Shown here piece by piece: positions 23,453 through 38,400 of a DNA stretch of 64,000 nucleotides. How positions within the stretch are numbered: the first letter of the stretch is position 1; every line of letters starts with the position of its first letter. The notes beneath the pieces were generated by a model. It saw only the letters and a list, made by a program, of their open reading frames with translations. It did no database searches and was not told the origin of the DNA. The translations under genes and the position numbers were made by a program. The stretch covers positions 17,005,784 to 17,069,783 of the forward strand of contig NC_061794.1 in assembly GCF_021462225.1 (NCBI RefSeq), read 5' to 3'. Source of the stretch: Girardinichthys multiradiatus. Lineage: Eukaryota; Chordata; Actinopteri; Cyprinodontiformes; Goodeidae.

Positions 23453-26400
23453 ATGCCGCGGAGTAAAAAGGGGAAACGTGGCTCCAGTAAGCCGGGTGAG
23501 TAACAGTAACAGATGGACAACCCCCCCTCCTCCTCATCCAGCTTTATACACACAAGATTAAACAGAAATCATGAAGCATAACAAGGTACTAAACCCAGGT
23601 TTGGCATCTCGGTCGTAGCTGTAGTAACACTGAGGCTGTCCATGTTGCGACAGCAGCCTGTTGTTCAAATGAATGCAGTCTGCATTATTAAAGCCCAGTC
23701 TGGTGCTACATTAAAGGCTGTGCCTTTTTATAAGGACTTTTGCAACCATTGCATTTTCAAATAATTTGACCATTTATAATGACTTGTAATGGTTTTATTA
23801 AGGTTTATGTGCGGTTTTTGGCCTATCTCTCCATTTTAGCATAAAAAGTAAGAACTTTTGATTAAACATTAGCATATTTAATGCTAATATTTAATAATTT
23901 GATGAAGGCTGTATATTTAGTTTATCCTAACTTTAACATACGGCTCGTCATTTTTTTTTTTTTTATTACTCTAAGCTGATAATACTGATTTCTACGTAAG
24001 AACTCTAAATAAGAAGATGAAAAATACAACGCTACGTTTACTCCCGAAAATCTAAACATACAGTAAAATGCTCCATATTGGACAGAACTGCTTGAACAAC
24101 TAAGACAAAAGTACTATTAACAACAGATGCACACACAAAAAAAAATCACCCAGAGAATCTAATCGGCCAATTTCTTCCTCAGTTGGCTCCTATTGGTGAT
24201 CAGCGGGCAAATATATAAAAGAAACCTTCAATACAAATCGCATCTAGGTTAGCTTAAAAAGGACACCCAGCACAGGTTTATCTTCAATGTGTTCTAGTCC
24301 TAAGAAAAAATGGAATTGGTTGAAATTGGTATACAGAAAACAAAAAAATCGTATCGGTCAGGAAAAACCTGATCGGTGCATCTCTAACTGCGGCACATTG
24401 ACTTCATAAGAAGTGGCTCCCTGTAGAACACCTTGTAATATATTGAAGTTTTCCCACAAGATCATTTAAAAATAACAGCTGTGTTCAAGCCTTTAGAAAC
24501 CTTTCTGTTATGAACAATTATTTACATTGTCACCAGATACAATGTCGCACCGCATGGGAGAGGAAGAGAAAGCAGTTGGTGTTACACAGCTCTGTGGTCA
24601 AACAGGATCCAGTTTTGACAAACACAACCTGGTAGCAGAGTTACATCTTTAGCTGTTTTTCAGACTTTTCGTTGCCATAACATAACATTCTCTGTGTGTT
24701 TTACCATAAGGCGGACCCTTACCTTAAGGTTTCCGAATGATTGGGGGGAAAAGATAGGTTTTCAGTTTCTGATTTTGTGGATCTTTATTGAAAATATTCT
24801 CCAGTAGTTTTTGTCCTAGTAAATTATAACCATTCTTTCCAAAGACAATATTGAAACTTGCATTTATGTCTTTAAAATTGAGGCCGAATTAATTTGATAT
24901 TACACTAACACTCATTACACGGCTTTAAAACATCTAGATGCATTTGAACATAATTCCCAACCAAAGGGGGGTGCATCCTTCTGATTACTTAGATTTTTAC
25001 ACTATTAACATGGTGTACTTCTGCATGGGGAAACGAACACATGGGGAAGTTCTACTCTTAAGGTGAACTTATGTTATTTTTAGCAGCAGTGATATCATGC
25101 TACTTAAATCACGCACAGCTTGGTTGTACAGTTAGTTTTCAGCGTCCTGAGAGCCAAAAAGGCATGCAACACGTGCGGTCATAAATAGCTACGCTAACAG
25201 CTTTTACGACAATGATGTGGATCTTACATGTTCCTGTTACAACCTGCTCAGGCTTAATGTTGTACCAATGCTTGGGAAGCATGCATCTGTACACACAAAA
25301 TCTGTTGTGTAGATTCCCAAGAGGAATTACAGAAGGGAAGGTCACAACGCTTGCATCTACAGACTCATTAAATATGGTGCTGCTGCAAGATCATTGAGTA
25401 TTGAGGCACTGGGTCTTTATTTGTAACATACAGAGTTTAGTGATTAAATGAAGCTCACTTGTGATGTTTTTCTCTCCATCACGGCGATCCCTCATTTTCC
25501 CTTTTTTCCCCTTTATTTATTTTTCTGCCTATCATCTTCATACTTTGTATGTCAAACATCTCTTTGGTTCCTTTGCCCCTGCTCTCCCAACTCCATTAGG
25601 CTCTCTGCGTCAGGAGGTTCTCCAGCTGCAGCTTACAACTAAAGGATCATTGAAAGGTAACTTGTCTGATTCTTCACATCAGATCCCCGTTGAGCTCAAA
25701 ACCCTGTCCAGAAGCTCCTGAACCTCATTAAGGTGGCTGCAGTAAACCTAACAGCAACTGAAATGCTAACGTGCACCGACATCATTTCAATACTTCACCC
25801 CACCTGACCTGACTGCTAACATTGTGCCTTTTTTTTTGAATTACATGATCAGTCGGCTGCCATACGACCTGGGTAGAAGTAATGATGGGAGGTGAGGGAG
25901 GGTTATTCTTCTTTAAAGAGGGGGAAGTAGGGCAGTGCAATAGATAAAATGTCTTGTCCTATTTGGATTTTGGTTCCAAACAATCACAAAAAGAACACAA
26001 TCTTGCTTAGGACGTTTTTGAAAATTCAGTGCGAGTAAAGACGGCAGAAAGATGAGGTGAACGGCAGCATCACCATAACAGGTATTATGTCGATGTGCTG
26101 TCATTACGAAACGTTCCGCTCTAGACGGCATCATTTCTTTATTAGTTATGAAAACGATAAGAAGTTTGCTGATGGTTTTTCTTTCGATACTTTAATGGGT
26201 TTTGTTCATTTCCAGTTTAGAATTTTTCCAGAGAATGTTAACGAGCACTAAATCATTATTTTAGGTGTTTAGTTATTAGATATAATCCTACATTTACAAT
26301 TGATTGAACAATCATTAAAAAAAAAAAACGTAATTTGAGTATCGAACAAAATAAACACGATTCTAATTTTTTTCCACAATCAAAGGATCTGGGAAGAAAT

Positions 26401-29400
26401 GTTTGTGGGCCAGAGGAGTGGTCACCTTTATTCAAGTGATGACCTGTTTGAATGATCTGAGTGGGGGGTCATTGGTTGAGGATACCAGTAACAGAAATAT
26501 AAACTGGTTATGGTATGGTAATGCTGGTTACAGTTTCAGTCTTTTAGTGGGGTATACATATATAATGACTGAGCATTTAGCTGTAAAGTCATTTTTGTGG
26601 TTGTGCACTACTACTTAAGAGGGTGAAAGTGGTCATTATGTCCTCCAGCAGCATAAGCCTATAGCAGCATAACTACAGAGATGGCTCAGGATAACCTAAA
26701 CCACTCTAACTATAAGCTTTATTAAAAAGGAAAGAAAGGAAAGTAGAATGGTGCTGATGAACTGGGAAGGCAACAAAGGCTGGTTGCACTGTTTAATACC
26801 ATAACATGTTTTGGTGACCTAACACAATTTTGTAAGTGTCAACACGAAACTATGAATGTTTTAAAACTAAGATTGCAGTATTTGGCCACTGGGTGATAAG
26901 GGGCTGTGTGCTTGTGCTAGGCTGTTAAACATACACAAATATAAAGTATGACAATTTTACTAATTTATTTTAATTTGCATTCCATTAGGTCCTTAAAGAA
27001 GTCCATTTTTTTTGTAGAACTAGTGGCCTTTATTTTCCAGCATTTTCTGAAAGTATGCAGACAGGAATAGAGGGAACACATGCGAACCGGCCCTGGCGAA
27101 CCCAGGATGGCCGCGTCGATGCGTCACCAGCTCCCCTACGCCACAGGCGCCGCATCCAGAGAAGAGTCCATTTTCAATAATAAGGCTGTAGAAAACCTAT
27201 CCTCAGGTTTAGATAACAGACATCAGGCAACAATGAATCTAAAACTGGGTCAGCTCAGGTTTAAATATCTGAACTTTCCCCTGACTTACTCAGGTTACAC
27301 ATCCTCATGTATGGAGGTAGAAAATGCTCAATAATATAAGAGAAGATGTTGCTGAATTGGTAAATAAATTTCTGCCACTTTTGTGGTTTTTTTTTTAGTT
27401 TGGATTTAATTGTAAAGCGTTCATAAAACAGAATCACATCAGCTGATGTTTAAAATAAAAACTGCTTTGCATGAGTGACCTCTTGATCCCTTCCGCCGTA
27501 CCAGTTGACTTCAGCATGAACTCAAACGCAGCATGACCATTCTGGAGTGTAAACATGAAATGAGGGAACAGATGAATGACCCCTCTGGTCTTCAGTAATC
27601 CCACCAACAGTAGAAAGTCCTGAGCCAGCGGGAACCTGAGGGTTAGCTTAGCCCGCCTGCCTCTTCTTCCTTCACCACGCATGGCAGAGCTGTGCTGAAA
27701 CAAAAAACCCCTGTTTCTAATAAAAGCCTAAACCACTGTGAGGTACTGTCAGCTAGTGGCAAATTGCAATCATGCTGTGTGTGCAAAACCTTAGCTTTCA
27801 ATGTGGACTTCCTAGAATCTGTGGCCAGTTAGCCTTAGCTTAACTCAGAGTTTCCGAAGCACTTCCAACATTTCAGGCCCGGCACGGTTCATGACAGATA
27901 GAACTGGACGTGTCAAAAGGATAAAACAGACCAGGTTTGTTCAGCTGTGTTCAGCGTTCTATTATCTGCTGAAGTCTCCTCCACGTTTTAAAAGTAGCAG
28001 CCTAAATGATCAGTTGACATGTTTCAGAAAAACATGCAGTTTCCTTTCTAGAGGCTTCCTCTGACTTCATAGTTAAACAAATCACTGATACTGTAAATGA
28101 CCAATGTTCAATCTTCCCTCAGTAATTACTTCTGCACTGAAGAGTGTGAGCTGGCAGGATCTCACTGAGTTGCATTCACTGATCGGACAAAAGGTGGATT
28201 TTTAGTTTCTGATGAATCATGGCCACTGGAAATTAAAATGGTCCAACTTCTGGTCACCAGCTAGTTTCTCAAACCTATGTTATACCTTCAAACTGGAAAC
28301 CGACCCACTTCTAGTTGAGTGTTTGCGAGTAAGAAACACATAAATGGTTGATGGCCTAAACTGTAGTGCAAGAGAATTTCAGTCAGTGAAAACCTAAAAT
28401 GAGATTTTTAAAATTATTTATTTTGGTGTCGTTTTAATAGATTTCAGATGTTGCTGCGAGTTATCTCGTTTATTATTGCAAAGGAAAAGAAGCGACATCT
28501 TTTTCTCTGTTAAAGTTATCAACTCTTCCTCTCCAACTCACTCTGTAACCTCCTCTAGGTTCTGAGTCTGTTCTTGGCCCAGTGCTGCTCACCTAAAGCA
28601 TAAGCTTTTGTTCTACTCTGACCTGGTACCAACATCTGCTGTCAGTGAGCTTGTTCGTTTCCTAATTTCCTGTCAGGAGAGCTCCTGATTTTCTCCCGGC
28701 ATGTGGAAATAACAATCAGTGCTGCTGGTAATGGTAATAATGTGTGCTGACATCTTCTTGGATGATTCTCACACAAATTCTCAGCCTGATTTATTCCAAC
28801 TTGCTACTAAGAAGATCGCAGTCTGTTCTCCTCCAGTCGTGTCACGTTCTGTGCATCTTTGTCTCCAGGTGTGAAAAATGGGATGAAGGGAGAGTCTGCT
28901 GCCAGTGATGAAGAGCTGACATCTGATATTCTCAGCCACTATAGTAGTGCCAGTGAAACTGCTTCTGTGCTGGAAGAGGGCACAGGTCTGTACAAAGACC
29001 CGGATATTATATAATGCACAAAGCATGTTTATTAAATGAGTGTCATCATGAAATATGGGTAAAATCTGTTAGTTGCTGGAGTGCAAATTATTAACTTCAA
29101 AGTTTTTCTGAATATATGGGACTATATTTTGATCAACATATCATTTAATAAGTTTCTCTGGTTACACGCAGGGGGTGAGCAGGTGGATGAGCAAACGGTA
29201 CAAGAGGAAACGGAAGACAAACTCAAGCAGTGTATAGACAACCTGATGGACAGAAGGTGAAGGTTTTAATAGCCCTTTAACATGACTTTTCCTTTTCTAA
29301 AGCAGAAAGAATAATGAAAGCACAATAGTGTGGTGGGGCTTGGCAATATATCCTGTAAGTTGAATATGCTGAGCTTTGTTCCATGGCCTGACCAGAGTTA

Positions 29401-32400
29401 GAGCGCAGAGACAGATATGGTCATTAGGCAAACAGCTCGTTTGGATCAATGATTGGTAATAATGAAGAGATGTTAAACAGGACTTTATCCACTGAGTCGT
29501 CCTGTGTCAGAGAAATGTAAGCTTGTAGAAACGTACAGTCGGAGAGTAACTTTACTAAAGTAAAAAGACAAGTTCGAAAACTCTGGAGTTTATGGGCTGC
29601 TGCACGGCTGAAGCTGAAAGACCCATGGAGGTGTTAAGGGACCATACACCTGCTACCACTCTTAGGGCGCGTTCACACTGCTTGTCCGGTCCAGGGATTG
29701 GTAAAAGTGAGAACATTCACACCTTCAGTTGACCCGGTTTGCTTTCACACAGATTATATTAGACCAAAGAAAGTCATGCGCTGATCGAGAGGAAAAAAAG
29801 CATAAAGAAAACAGTTGTTTCACTACCCCGAGTAGCCCCACGAGACAAACTCTTACTTTGTTTTTTCTCCTCTTCTTTTACTCAAATGCCCAGCCATTAC
29901 ATTAAATCCTTTCTTCGGGCTTTTGGTACATTGGCCTGGCACGCATTCACACTGCAAGCGATCGGCTCCAGGGTCTGGATAAACCGTGTAGAGACCTGCA
30001 GTTGTAACCGTGTCAGGGTACGGTTCTCTGGTCCGTTTCAGGGTCTGGGATGGGTTCACGCTGTCGTGATCCAATCCAGAAATCGGACTCTGGCGTGAAA
30101 GCAGTTCTAATAATTTACAGACAAATGGGATGGTTGATGTACTTGGTCATTATTAATGCTTTGGTCAAGGGCTAAGCAATATAATCACTGTAAAAACTAT
30201 TCATTCTTTGTCCTGCTGTTTTATTGTGAGTCAGGTGTTGTTTGGAACAATCATCCGAGGCAGATTGCCTTAAATGTTGTATAGCTATATTCAGGTCCTT
30301 CTCAAAAAATTAGCATATTGTGATAAAGTTCATTATTTTCCATAATGTCATGATGAAAATTTAACATTCATATATTTTAGATTCATTGCACACTAACTGA
30401 AATATTTCAGGTCTTTTATTGTCTTAATACGGATGATTTTGGCATACAGCTCATGAAAACCCAAAATTCCTATCTCACAAAATTAGCATATTTCATCCGA
30501 CCAATAAAAGAAAAGTGTTTTTAATACAAAAAACATCAACTTTCAAATAATCATGTACAGTTATGCACTCAATACTTGGTCGGGAATCCTTTTGCAGAAA
30601 TGACTGCTTCAATGCGGCGTGGCATGGAGGCAATCAGCCTGTGGCACTGCTGAGATCTTATGGAGGCCCAGGATGCTTCGATAGCGGCCTTTAGCTCATC
30701 CAGAGTGTTGGGTCTTGAGTCTCCCAACGTTCTCTTCACAATATCCCACAGATTCTCTATGGGGTTCAGGTCAGGAGAGTTGGCAGGCCAATTGAGCACA
30801 GTGATACCATGGTCAGTAAACCATTTACCAGTGGTTTTGGCACTGTGAGCAGGTGCCAGGTCGTGCTGAAAAATGAAATCTTCATCTCCATAAAGCTTTG
30901 CAGCAGATGGAAGCATGAAGTGCTCCAAAATCTCCTGATAGCTAGCTGCATTGACCCTGCCCTTGATAAAACACAGTGGACCAACACCAGCAGCTGACAC
31001 GGCACCCCAGACCATCACTGACTGTGGGTACTTGACACTGGACTTCTGGCATTTTGGCATTTCCTTCTCCCCAGTCTTCCTCCAGACTCTGGCACCTTGA
31101 TTTCCGAATGACATGCAGAATTTGCTTTCATCCGAAAAAAGTACTTTGGACCACTGAGCAACAGTCCATTGCTGCTTCTCTGTAGCCCAGGTCAGGCGCT
31201 TCTGCCGCTGTTTCTGGTACAAAAGTGGCTTGACCTGGGGAATGCGGCACCTGTAGCCCATTTCCTGCACACGCCTGTGCACGGTGGCTCTGGATGTTTC
31301 TACTCCAGACTCAGTCCACTGCTTCCGCAGGTCCCCCAAGGTCTGGAATCGGCCCTTCTCCACAATCTTCTTCAGGGTCCGGTCACCTCTTCTCGTTGTG
31401 CAGCGTTTTCCGCCACTCCTTTTCCTTCCCACAGACTTCCTACTGAGGTGCCTTGATACAGGACTCTGGGAACAGCCTATTCGTTCAGAAATGTCTTTCT
31501 GAGTCTTACCCTCTTGCTTGAGGGTGTCAATAGTGGCCTTCTGGACAGCAGTCAGGTCGGCAGTCTTACCCATGATTGGGGTTTTGAGTGATGAACCAGG
31601 CTGGGAGTTTTAAAGGCCTCAGGAATCTTTTGCAGGTGTTTAGAGTTAACTTGTTGATTCAGATGATTAGGTTCATAGCTCGTTTAGAGACCCTTTTAAT
31701 GATATGCTAATTTTGTGAGATAGGAATTTTGGGTTTTCATGAGCTGTATGCCAAAATCATCTGTATTAAGACAATAAAAGACCTGAAATATTTCAGTTAG
31801 TGTGCAATGAATCTAAAATATATGAATGTTAAATGTTCATCATGACATTATGGAAAATAATGAACTTTATCACAATATGCTAATATTTTGAGAAGGACCT
31901 GTATGTAGTTTGTTTTACATCAAAAAGCTTGCCTTCAATAACTCTTTTCTCGTAACAGTTTTTTCCAAGAATGAGTGAATTCATGCAAATCCTCACTCTA
32001 ACCTGCCTTGCCAAACTGCAGCTGCAGCTATTTTGAGGCTAAACTGGTTAGTTGGGTTGCATAGGAGGAGATCTGCATAATATGTTCAATCTCAGCTATC
32101 ACAATAGCAGTGTGTGCAAAATCAGTCACAAAGTACTGCTTGGATGCAGAATTTGGTGGATTATGATATTTCAAGAGCTGTGCATTAAAACTCTGCTACA
32201 TAATATTATATTTGGCCACTTGGATGAGCTCTTGCTGTTCATTATTCCTAGATGTGATACTTAGTGTAGCAGCCAACATCAGAGTGCTCAGACACACTTA
32301 TTATGATGGAATAAAGAGCGAGGAATGAGGAAAATGTGGTCATGAATGATATTTTAATCACAATATTCAACGTTAATATTGTAATGTTATGTTTTTCTAA

Positions 32401-35400
32401 CACCGTGCAGCACTAATCTTATCCTGTTGTTGGAAGGAGCCTCAGTCTGAATCACTGCTTCAACATTGATTTAACATGAAGAAAAGATTTTAAATGTTGT
32501 CATAAATATATTGTACATCACAATGAATCCTAAATTTCTAAAAAATATATTATTTTTAGGTCTTCTCACGCAGCACTGTGGAGTTTGAAAGTACCTCATT
32601 TCACTCTGTCTCGCTCCGTTTGTCTCTGTTCCAGTGCAAAGACTCGTCTAGCAGCCCTGGAGTCACTGCAGCAAGCGTTCTCCTCCAGGGTTTTGTATGA
32701 CTTCCTGACAGGCCAGCGTCTCACTGTGTGCGACTGCCTGGAACGAAGTCTTAAAAAAGGTTCTGAAAACAAGCGAGTTAATCCTTCTTATTGTGTCGAT
32801 GATGTGTCATGTTTCAGTTTTGTTTGTATGTACCCACATTTGTTTACAGTTTTATTCAAACTTTGTTTGATGCAACTTTAGACATTTTCATGGGAGTGAA
32901 CCAGTTAGTCAGCAGCGGCGGTCCAAACTTGAATTTCTTCCGTCTCCTTCATGTTTGCAGGAGGTGGAGCAGAGCAGGCAGCGGCCGCCACCGTTTTCAC
33001 CCTCCTGTGTATCCAGCTGGGAGGTGGGGATGAGGCTGAGGAGGGTTTTAAGTCTCTTTGTCCTGTTCTCACCTCCATCCTGAATGACAATAGTGCCAAT
33101 ATAGCAGCTCGTCAAAGTGTGAGTAATGACCTCTCTCATGTAAATCTCATGTAAATCGTCCTTTAATTTAATTTAATCCCAGTTCCTGATAGAAACTCCT
33201 GGAAGATAATTGCTTGTTTTTCAGGTTTTTAATAGAGAAGCACCATAATGGCTGTTTACTATTTAGGCAATAAAAGAGCTTGTTGTCTGTATGATTATGA
33301 TTATATGGAACTGAGCCATGATAAGCAGCTCTAAAAGGAAATTCTAGATAAAACACATTTATGTACATGAGTCGAGGGGGTCAGTAAGGAAGCTGGTTTC
33401 CATTGACTTATTTTCTGTTTGTTCATTGCCTCGTCAGTGTGCTATGACCTTGGGGATGTGCTGCTACGTCTCCACTGCTGAAGGAGGAGAGGTGAGATAT
33501 GTGTGTAACGTCTGGCGTTACACACAACTACTCTAACAAACCTAAGAAAAAACAGATTAAAAGAGCATATATGGGTTTAATCTATGTTTGGTTCTGTTGT
33601 TTCTTTAACTCTTTTATCTGCGATCTTCTTTCACAACACTTTTAATCTACATTTTTTTCATATGATCTCTGGACTATTGCAGGACTTGGTGAAGATATTG
33701 GCTCTTCTGGAGAGTGTTTTCACATCTTCCTACCCTAACAGAGAAGGAACGCTGCCTTCACCCAAGCCTGGTATGCCAGGCCTCCACACAGCCGCCCTGC
33801 AGGCCTGGTCGCTGTTGGTCACCCTCTGTCCTGCTTCCAAACTCACTGAGCTGCTGGAGCTGTGAGTTAAAATAAAATATATGTAACTAAAATAGAATGA
33901 TTATTTTATCTTTTATTGCATTTTTTTTTTTTGATAAATTCTTTTTTTGTTAATAAACAAATATAAAATAATACGGGTGAAAGTCAAATTTTTTTTTTTT
34001 TGCATCTTTTATTTGGCATCTAAAGGTATGAATTTATTGATGTTCATTAAAAAAAAATCCACCTTAGGGATTTTCCTTCACGTTTAGTCTGTATGAATTG
34101 TATATTATCTTGATTATATTGTGGGCAAATTCTTTAAAACCACATTTTAACATCAGCCAAGATATGCAAAGGAGGTTAATACATAAATAAAAACCATAAC
34201 CATTGAAAATACACAAAGGCTAAACCGGCGATTAAGTCCAGTGAAAGAAGAAATTAGCATCTGGACACTTGGTGCTGACTAGCATGCACTACATGTATGA
34301 GCCTGTTTAACAATAACCAGTTGCTGGACAAGTTGTTTAGGTCTAAACTTCCCTGATGTAAGCGTGATCTTTTGACTTAGTTCAGGATTGTCAAACTCCA
34401 GTCCTTGACAACCGCTGTCTGCAGCTTTTAGGTGCGTCTGTCGTCCAACACACTTGAACCTGTCGAGTTCTCATTATTTGATTTGGGTGTCTTGACCAGA
34501 GAGACGTCTAAAAGTTAAGGACTCCGTCCCTCGATGGCTGGAATTTGACACCCATGACTTAGTCTAATGTCCAGGAATCCAAAGTTACGATAAAATCTCA
34601 TTAGCAGGGAGTCATTGTTACTTAGTACTAATTTTGTATTGAATGTGCTCTTTGCAGGCACCTTCCGAAGCTGCAAGCCTGTCTTCAGAGCAGTGACGTC
34701 AACTACAGAATTGCAGTGGGGGAGACGATTGCTCTGCTGGTGGAGTTAGGGCGAGATATAGACGAGGTAAATACAAATACTAGCTTTGTGATGGAAGATG
34801 GTGAACCTATAGTCCTAGTTATATAGTATATATATAGCATTGCAAAAGCCTTATCACTGCTTCAACCTTTCGCTTTAGTCTTTTATTGGGATTTTATGTC
34901 ATCGACCAAAACAACCTAGCACATAATTGTAAAGTTGAAGAAAAAATATTCAAATATTTGTTGCAGTTTGCTCTGTTTTTGTATTCACCCGCTTTACTCT
35001 GATGCCTCTAAATAAAATCCAGTGCGCTGACTGCCTTCAGAAGTCACTTAAACAGTTGATAGCATCCACCTGTGTGTGATTTCATCTCTGCATATCTACA
35101 ACTGTCCTGTGAAGGCCTCAGAGGTTTGTTAGAAAACATTACTTGAAGTTTAAAGCATGGTTATATATCCTAAAGTGGTGGCATGCAGACACAAGGAAAC
35201 TGTCCCAAAGGACCTGCAGCTGTAATTGCAACCAAAGGTGGTTCTACAAAGTATTAATTCAGAGGGTCTAAATACAGACATGTGCTCCACTTTTTATTTT
35301 TATTTCTAAAGAAAATTTGAAAACCAAATCTCATTTTCCTCCTACTTTAGCAATGCAGTACGTTGGGTTGGTTTATCACATTAAAACCCAAACAAAATGC

Positions 35401-38400
35401 ATTGTGGTTGGAACATGACAAAATGTGAAATATGTCAGGGGTTTAAATACTTCTGCAAGGCACTGTAAATGCATTTGACTTACTTGACCTAATGCCGTGT
35501 GGCTTGTCTGATTGTGTGTAGGAGTTTGAGGTGGAGGACAGTGAAGGTCTGTGCGAATGTCTGAAGAGTTTAGCCACAGATGGCAACAAACACAGAGCCA
35601 AAAACGACAGAAGGAAACAGCGCTCCATCTTCAGAGAAGTGCTACATTACATAGAGGTTTGTAACTGTCATGTATTTTCAACCTGGAGGCTTGACTTTTG
35701 TTTTTCCGTTGCAGTAGATTTCCTCTGCATCCGTCCTGTCTCTTTAGATCCTGACAGTTGTGTTTTGTTCCCACAGAATGAGGATTTCACAGAGGAGAGG
35801 ATTAGATTTGGGATGGAAAGCGTTTACATCGATGGCTGGATGAGGAAAAGAATCTATGATGCCTTCAAGGAGATCCTAGAATCTGGAGTTAGACACCATC
35901 TACAGGTACGGTAACTGGTAGAGGAGACAGCATTGATCTCTGCTTGTTGGTACCAAACAAAAGGACAGAACTAAAAGTTGTGGTGTCCAGCTGAATATAA
36001 TGGAGAAGCTGGGTTTGAGAATGCTAAATGTAAGCCTGTATATATCAGAAGCTCCTACTCAATACAGCATTTCGAGTGGACTCTTTAGTTTGGATCGTTT
36101 AGAAGACAACTTGATTACAGTTTCTTGTTAATATAGATTATATTTGCCGCTGAAGGCCATTAGTGATTTATTCAGTAAATCTGCTAAACTTACACATTGT
36201 TCAGGTGTTAATTTGCCCTAAAATGTCTGACTTTGACTTTACTGATTACCAGAGTCTGTGGGATGTTTCACTGGTGGTGTCCTTGCAGCCCTCATTATTT
36301 TTTTGGTCTATGTCAAAGACAGCTTGATGTACTTTTATGTAAATTTAGAACATTATTCCTGCATATTTGTAGCTTTCTCGTTGCTGTGTAAAACATTGAG
36401 CGGTTTGTCCTCCATTAACCTCTGAAACCTTTCTGCTGTGCAGTACAACCAGCTACTCCGAGACATCTTCGGCCTTGGACCCCCCCTCATATTAGATGCT
36501 GCTACTATCAAAGGCAACAAGATCTCACGGGTAGAGAAGGTAAACAGGTGTCTATGTATTTTGTCAGTAGTTTACTAAAAGCACTTAAAAGCATGTACAG
36601 CTGTATTTGTGTCTGGTTAAAAAAACATGATGGCGCTACTACTTTATTTCCATCTATTAAAATGCATTGGCAACGCTGCACACATGACAGTTAAAGGCAT
36701 TTCTGTTCAGAAAAGCATATTACCAGGATGCTTTGCCTTTAATTTGTTTTGTTTCCTCACTTTTGTCCTTCCTGTAACTGAGATTTGTTTCAAATTTTCA
36801 GTTTTTTAATGAATCTACAGGAAGTGGTCAAAAGTCTTTGTTTTTCTTTCCAAACTAATTTACTGTATATATTGAAAATGCTTAAAGGTTTAGCTGCCCT
36901 GGGATTCAGTCATTCATCAGTCAGTCATTTTCTACCGCTTATTCCATAGTGGGTCGCGGGGGAGCTGGTGCCTATCTCCAGCACTTTATGGGCGAGAGGC
37001 GGGATACACCCTGGACAGGTCGCCAGTCCATTGCAGGGCAACACACAAACAACCATGCACACACTCATTCATACACCTAAGAGCAATTTAGAGTGACCAA
37101 TTAACCTAACAGGCATGTCTTTGGACTGTGGGAGAAAGCCGGAGTACCCAGTGAGAACCCACGCATGCAAGGGGAGAACACGCAAACTCCATGCAGAAAG
37201 ACCACCGGCCGGGAATCAAACCCAGGACCTTCTTGCTGTAAGGCAACAGTGCTACCAACTGCACCACCGTGCAGCCCTGGGATTCACTAATCTAATATTG
37301 TATAAACTGACACATCTATGTTGCATGGAGACAACCAGGTTCTGGTACCTGTGATCGGATGTTCCAGCCCAAGACGATTGGAAGACATTCCACAGTTCCT
37401 GTGCTTGTCTTGATTTTGCCTCAGAAATGGCATGTTTGATGTCCTCCTACATGGTTACTATGTAATTAAGGTCCAGCGATTGGGCTGGCCAATCCATAGT
37501 GTTTAATCTTTTTGGTTCTGAACCAAGATTTTGCTCTCAGTTGTCAGACTGCCGACAAGGAAAGGTTCTGCCTAAAAGATGTCAAAAACAAGCTGCAGGA
37601 AGGACACCATTTTGTTCTTGCAGCCCTGGGAGAGGGAATGTATTTCTATCTTCTTGTGGAGTATGTACAGGCCTTAAATAGGCCTAAAAATGCACATACC
37701 ATGATATCTGAGCCACCACGCTTCACTGTGTACTGTGGCTTGGAGGTTGTCTGATAAACTGTCTAGAGCTGCTAGACCCAAAAAGAACAATCTTTAGGTC
37801 CCTAAAATGTTGCTTCATTTCTCTTCAGGCTCATATCATCGTGTTCTTTCTTGAGTACATCATTCTTTTCAACAGTTGTACTTTGTGGGATCTTCTTGGT
37901 GATATCTTGGCTTTGCATAGTCTTCTAATTGCCACAGTTATCTCAGGTAACTGTGACTCTCCTTTGATTAACCAGGAGCTCATCATTTCCATTTTGGCTA
38001 TCATATGATCTGTTTCAGCGGTATTTGTTTTTTTTTTTTTCCATTTTAAGCTTTTGGGATAATTTCCTTCCAATCAACTTTTTAATGAAGGTACACTGTT
38101 CTTCTGAATGATGGAATTAATTTTATTTTGAACACCTCCTACATTTAATGATTCAGTTACACAGATTCAGCCGCATGCATGCAGTTTTCTATAACTCTAC
38201 CGAACAAACGGTGACGGATCTGATTAGCAATGTTGGACTGCTGTTGTTTTGAACACAACTGCGTCATATTGGTGTTAAAATTCATTTATTATTAACTGAA
38301 AGAAATATTTCTGCCTGTTCTTTAATTTAATTTAATTTTTTTTTACCTCCAACAGCATTTATTCAACTCAGCTGCCTTCAAAGCCCGGACCAAACTGAGG

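Larger units (their letters stand above)
25657..28868. other. ifrd2 intron before exon 28869
   Basis: No further ifrd2 exon found. Contains a tRNA-derived SINE fragment (27055-27165) and an unassigned minus-strand exon-like segment (27502-27694). The remainder is unremarkable AT-rich DNA. Confidence 0.4.
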
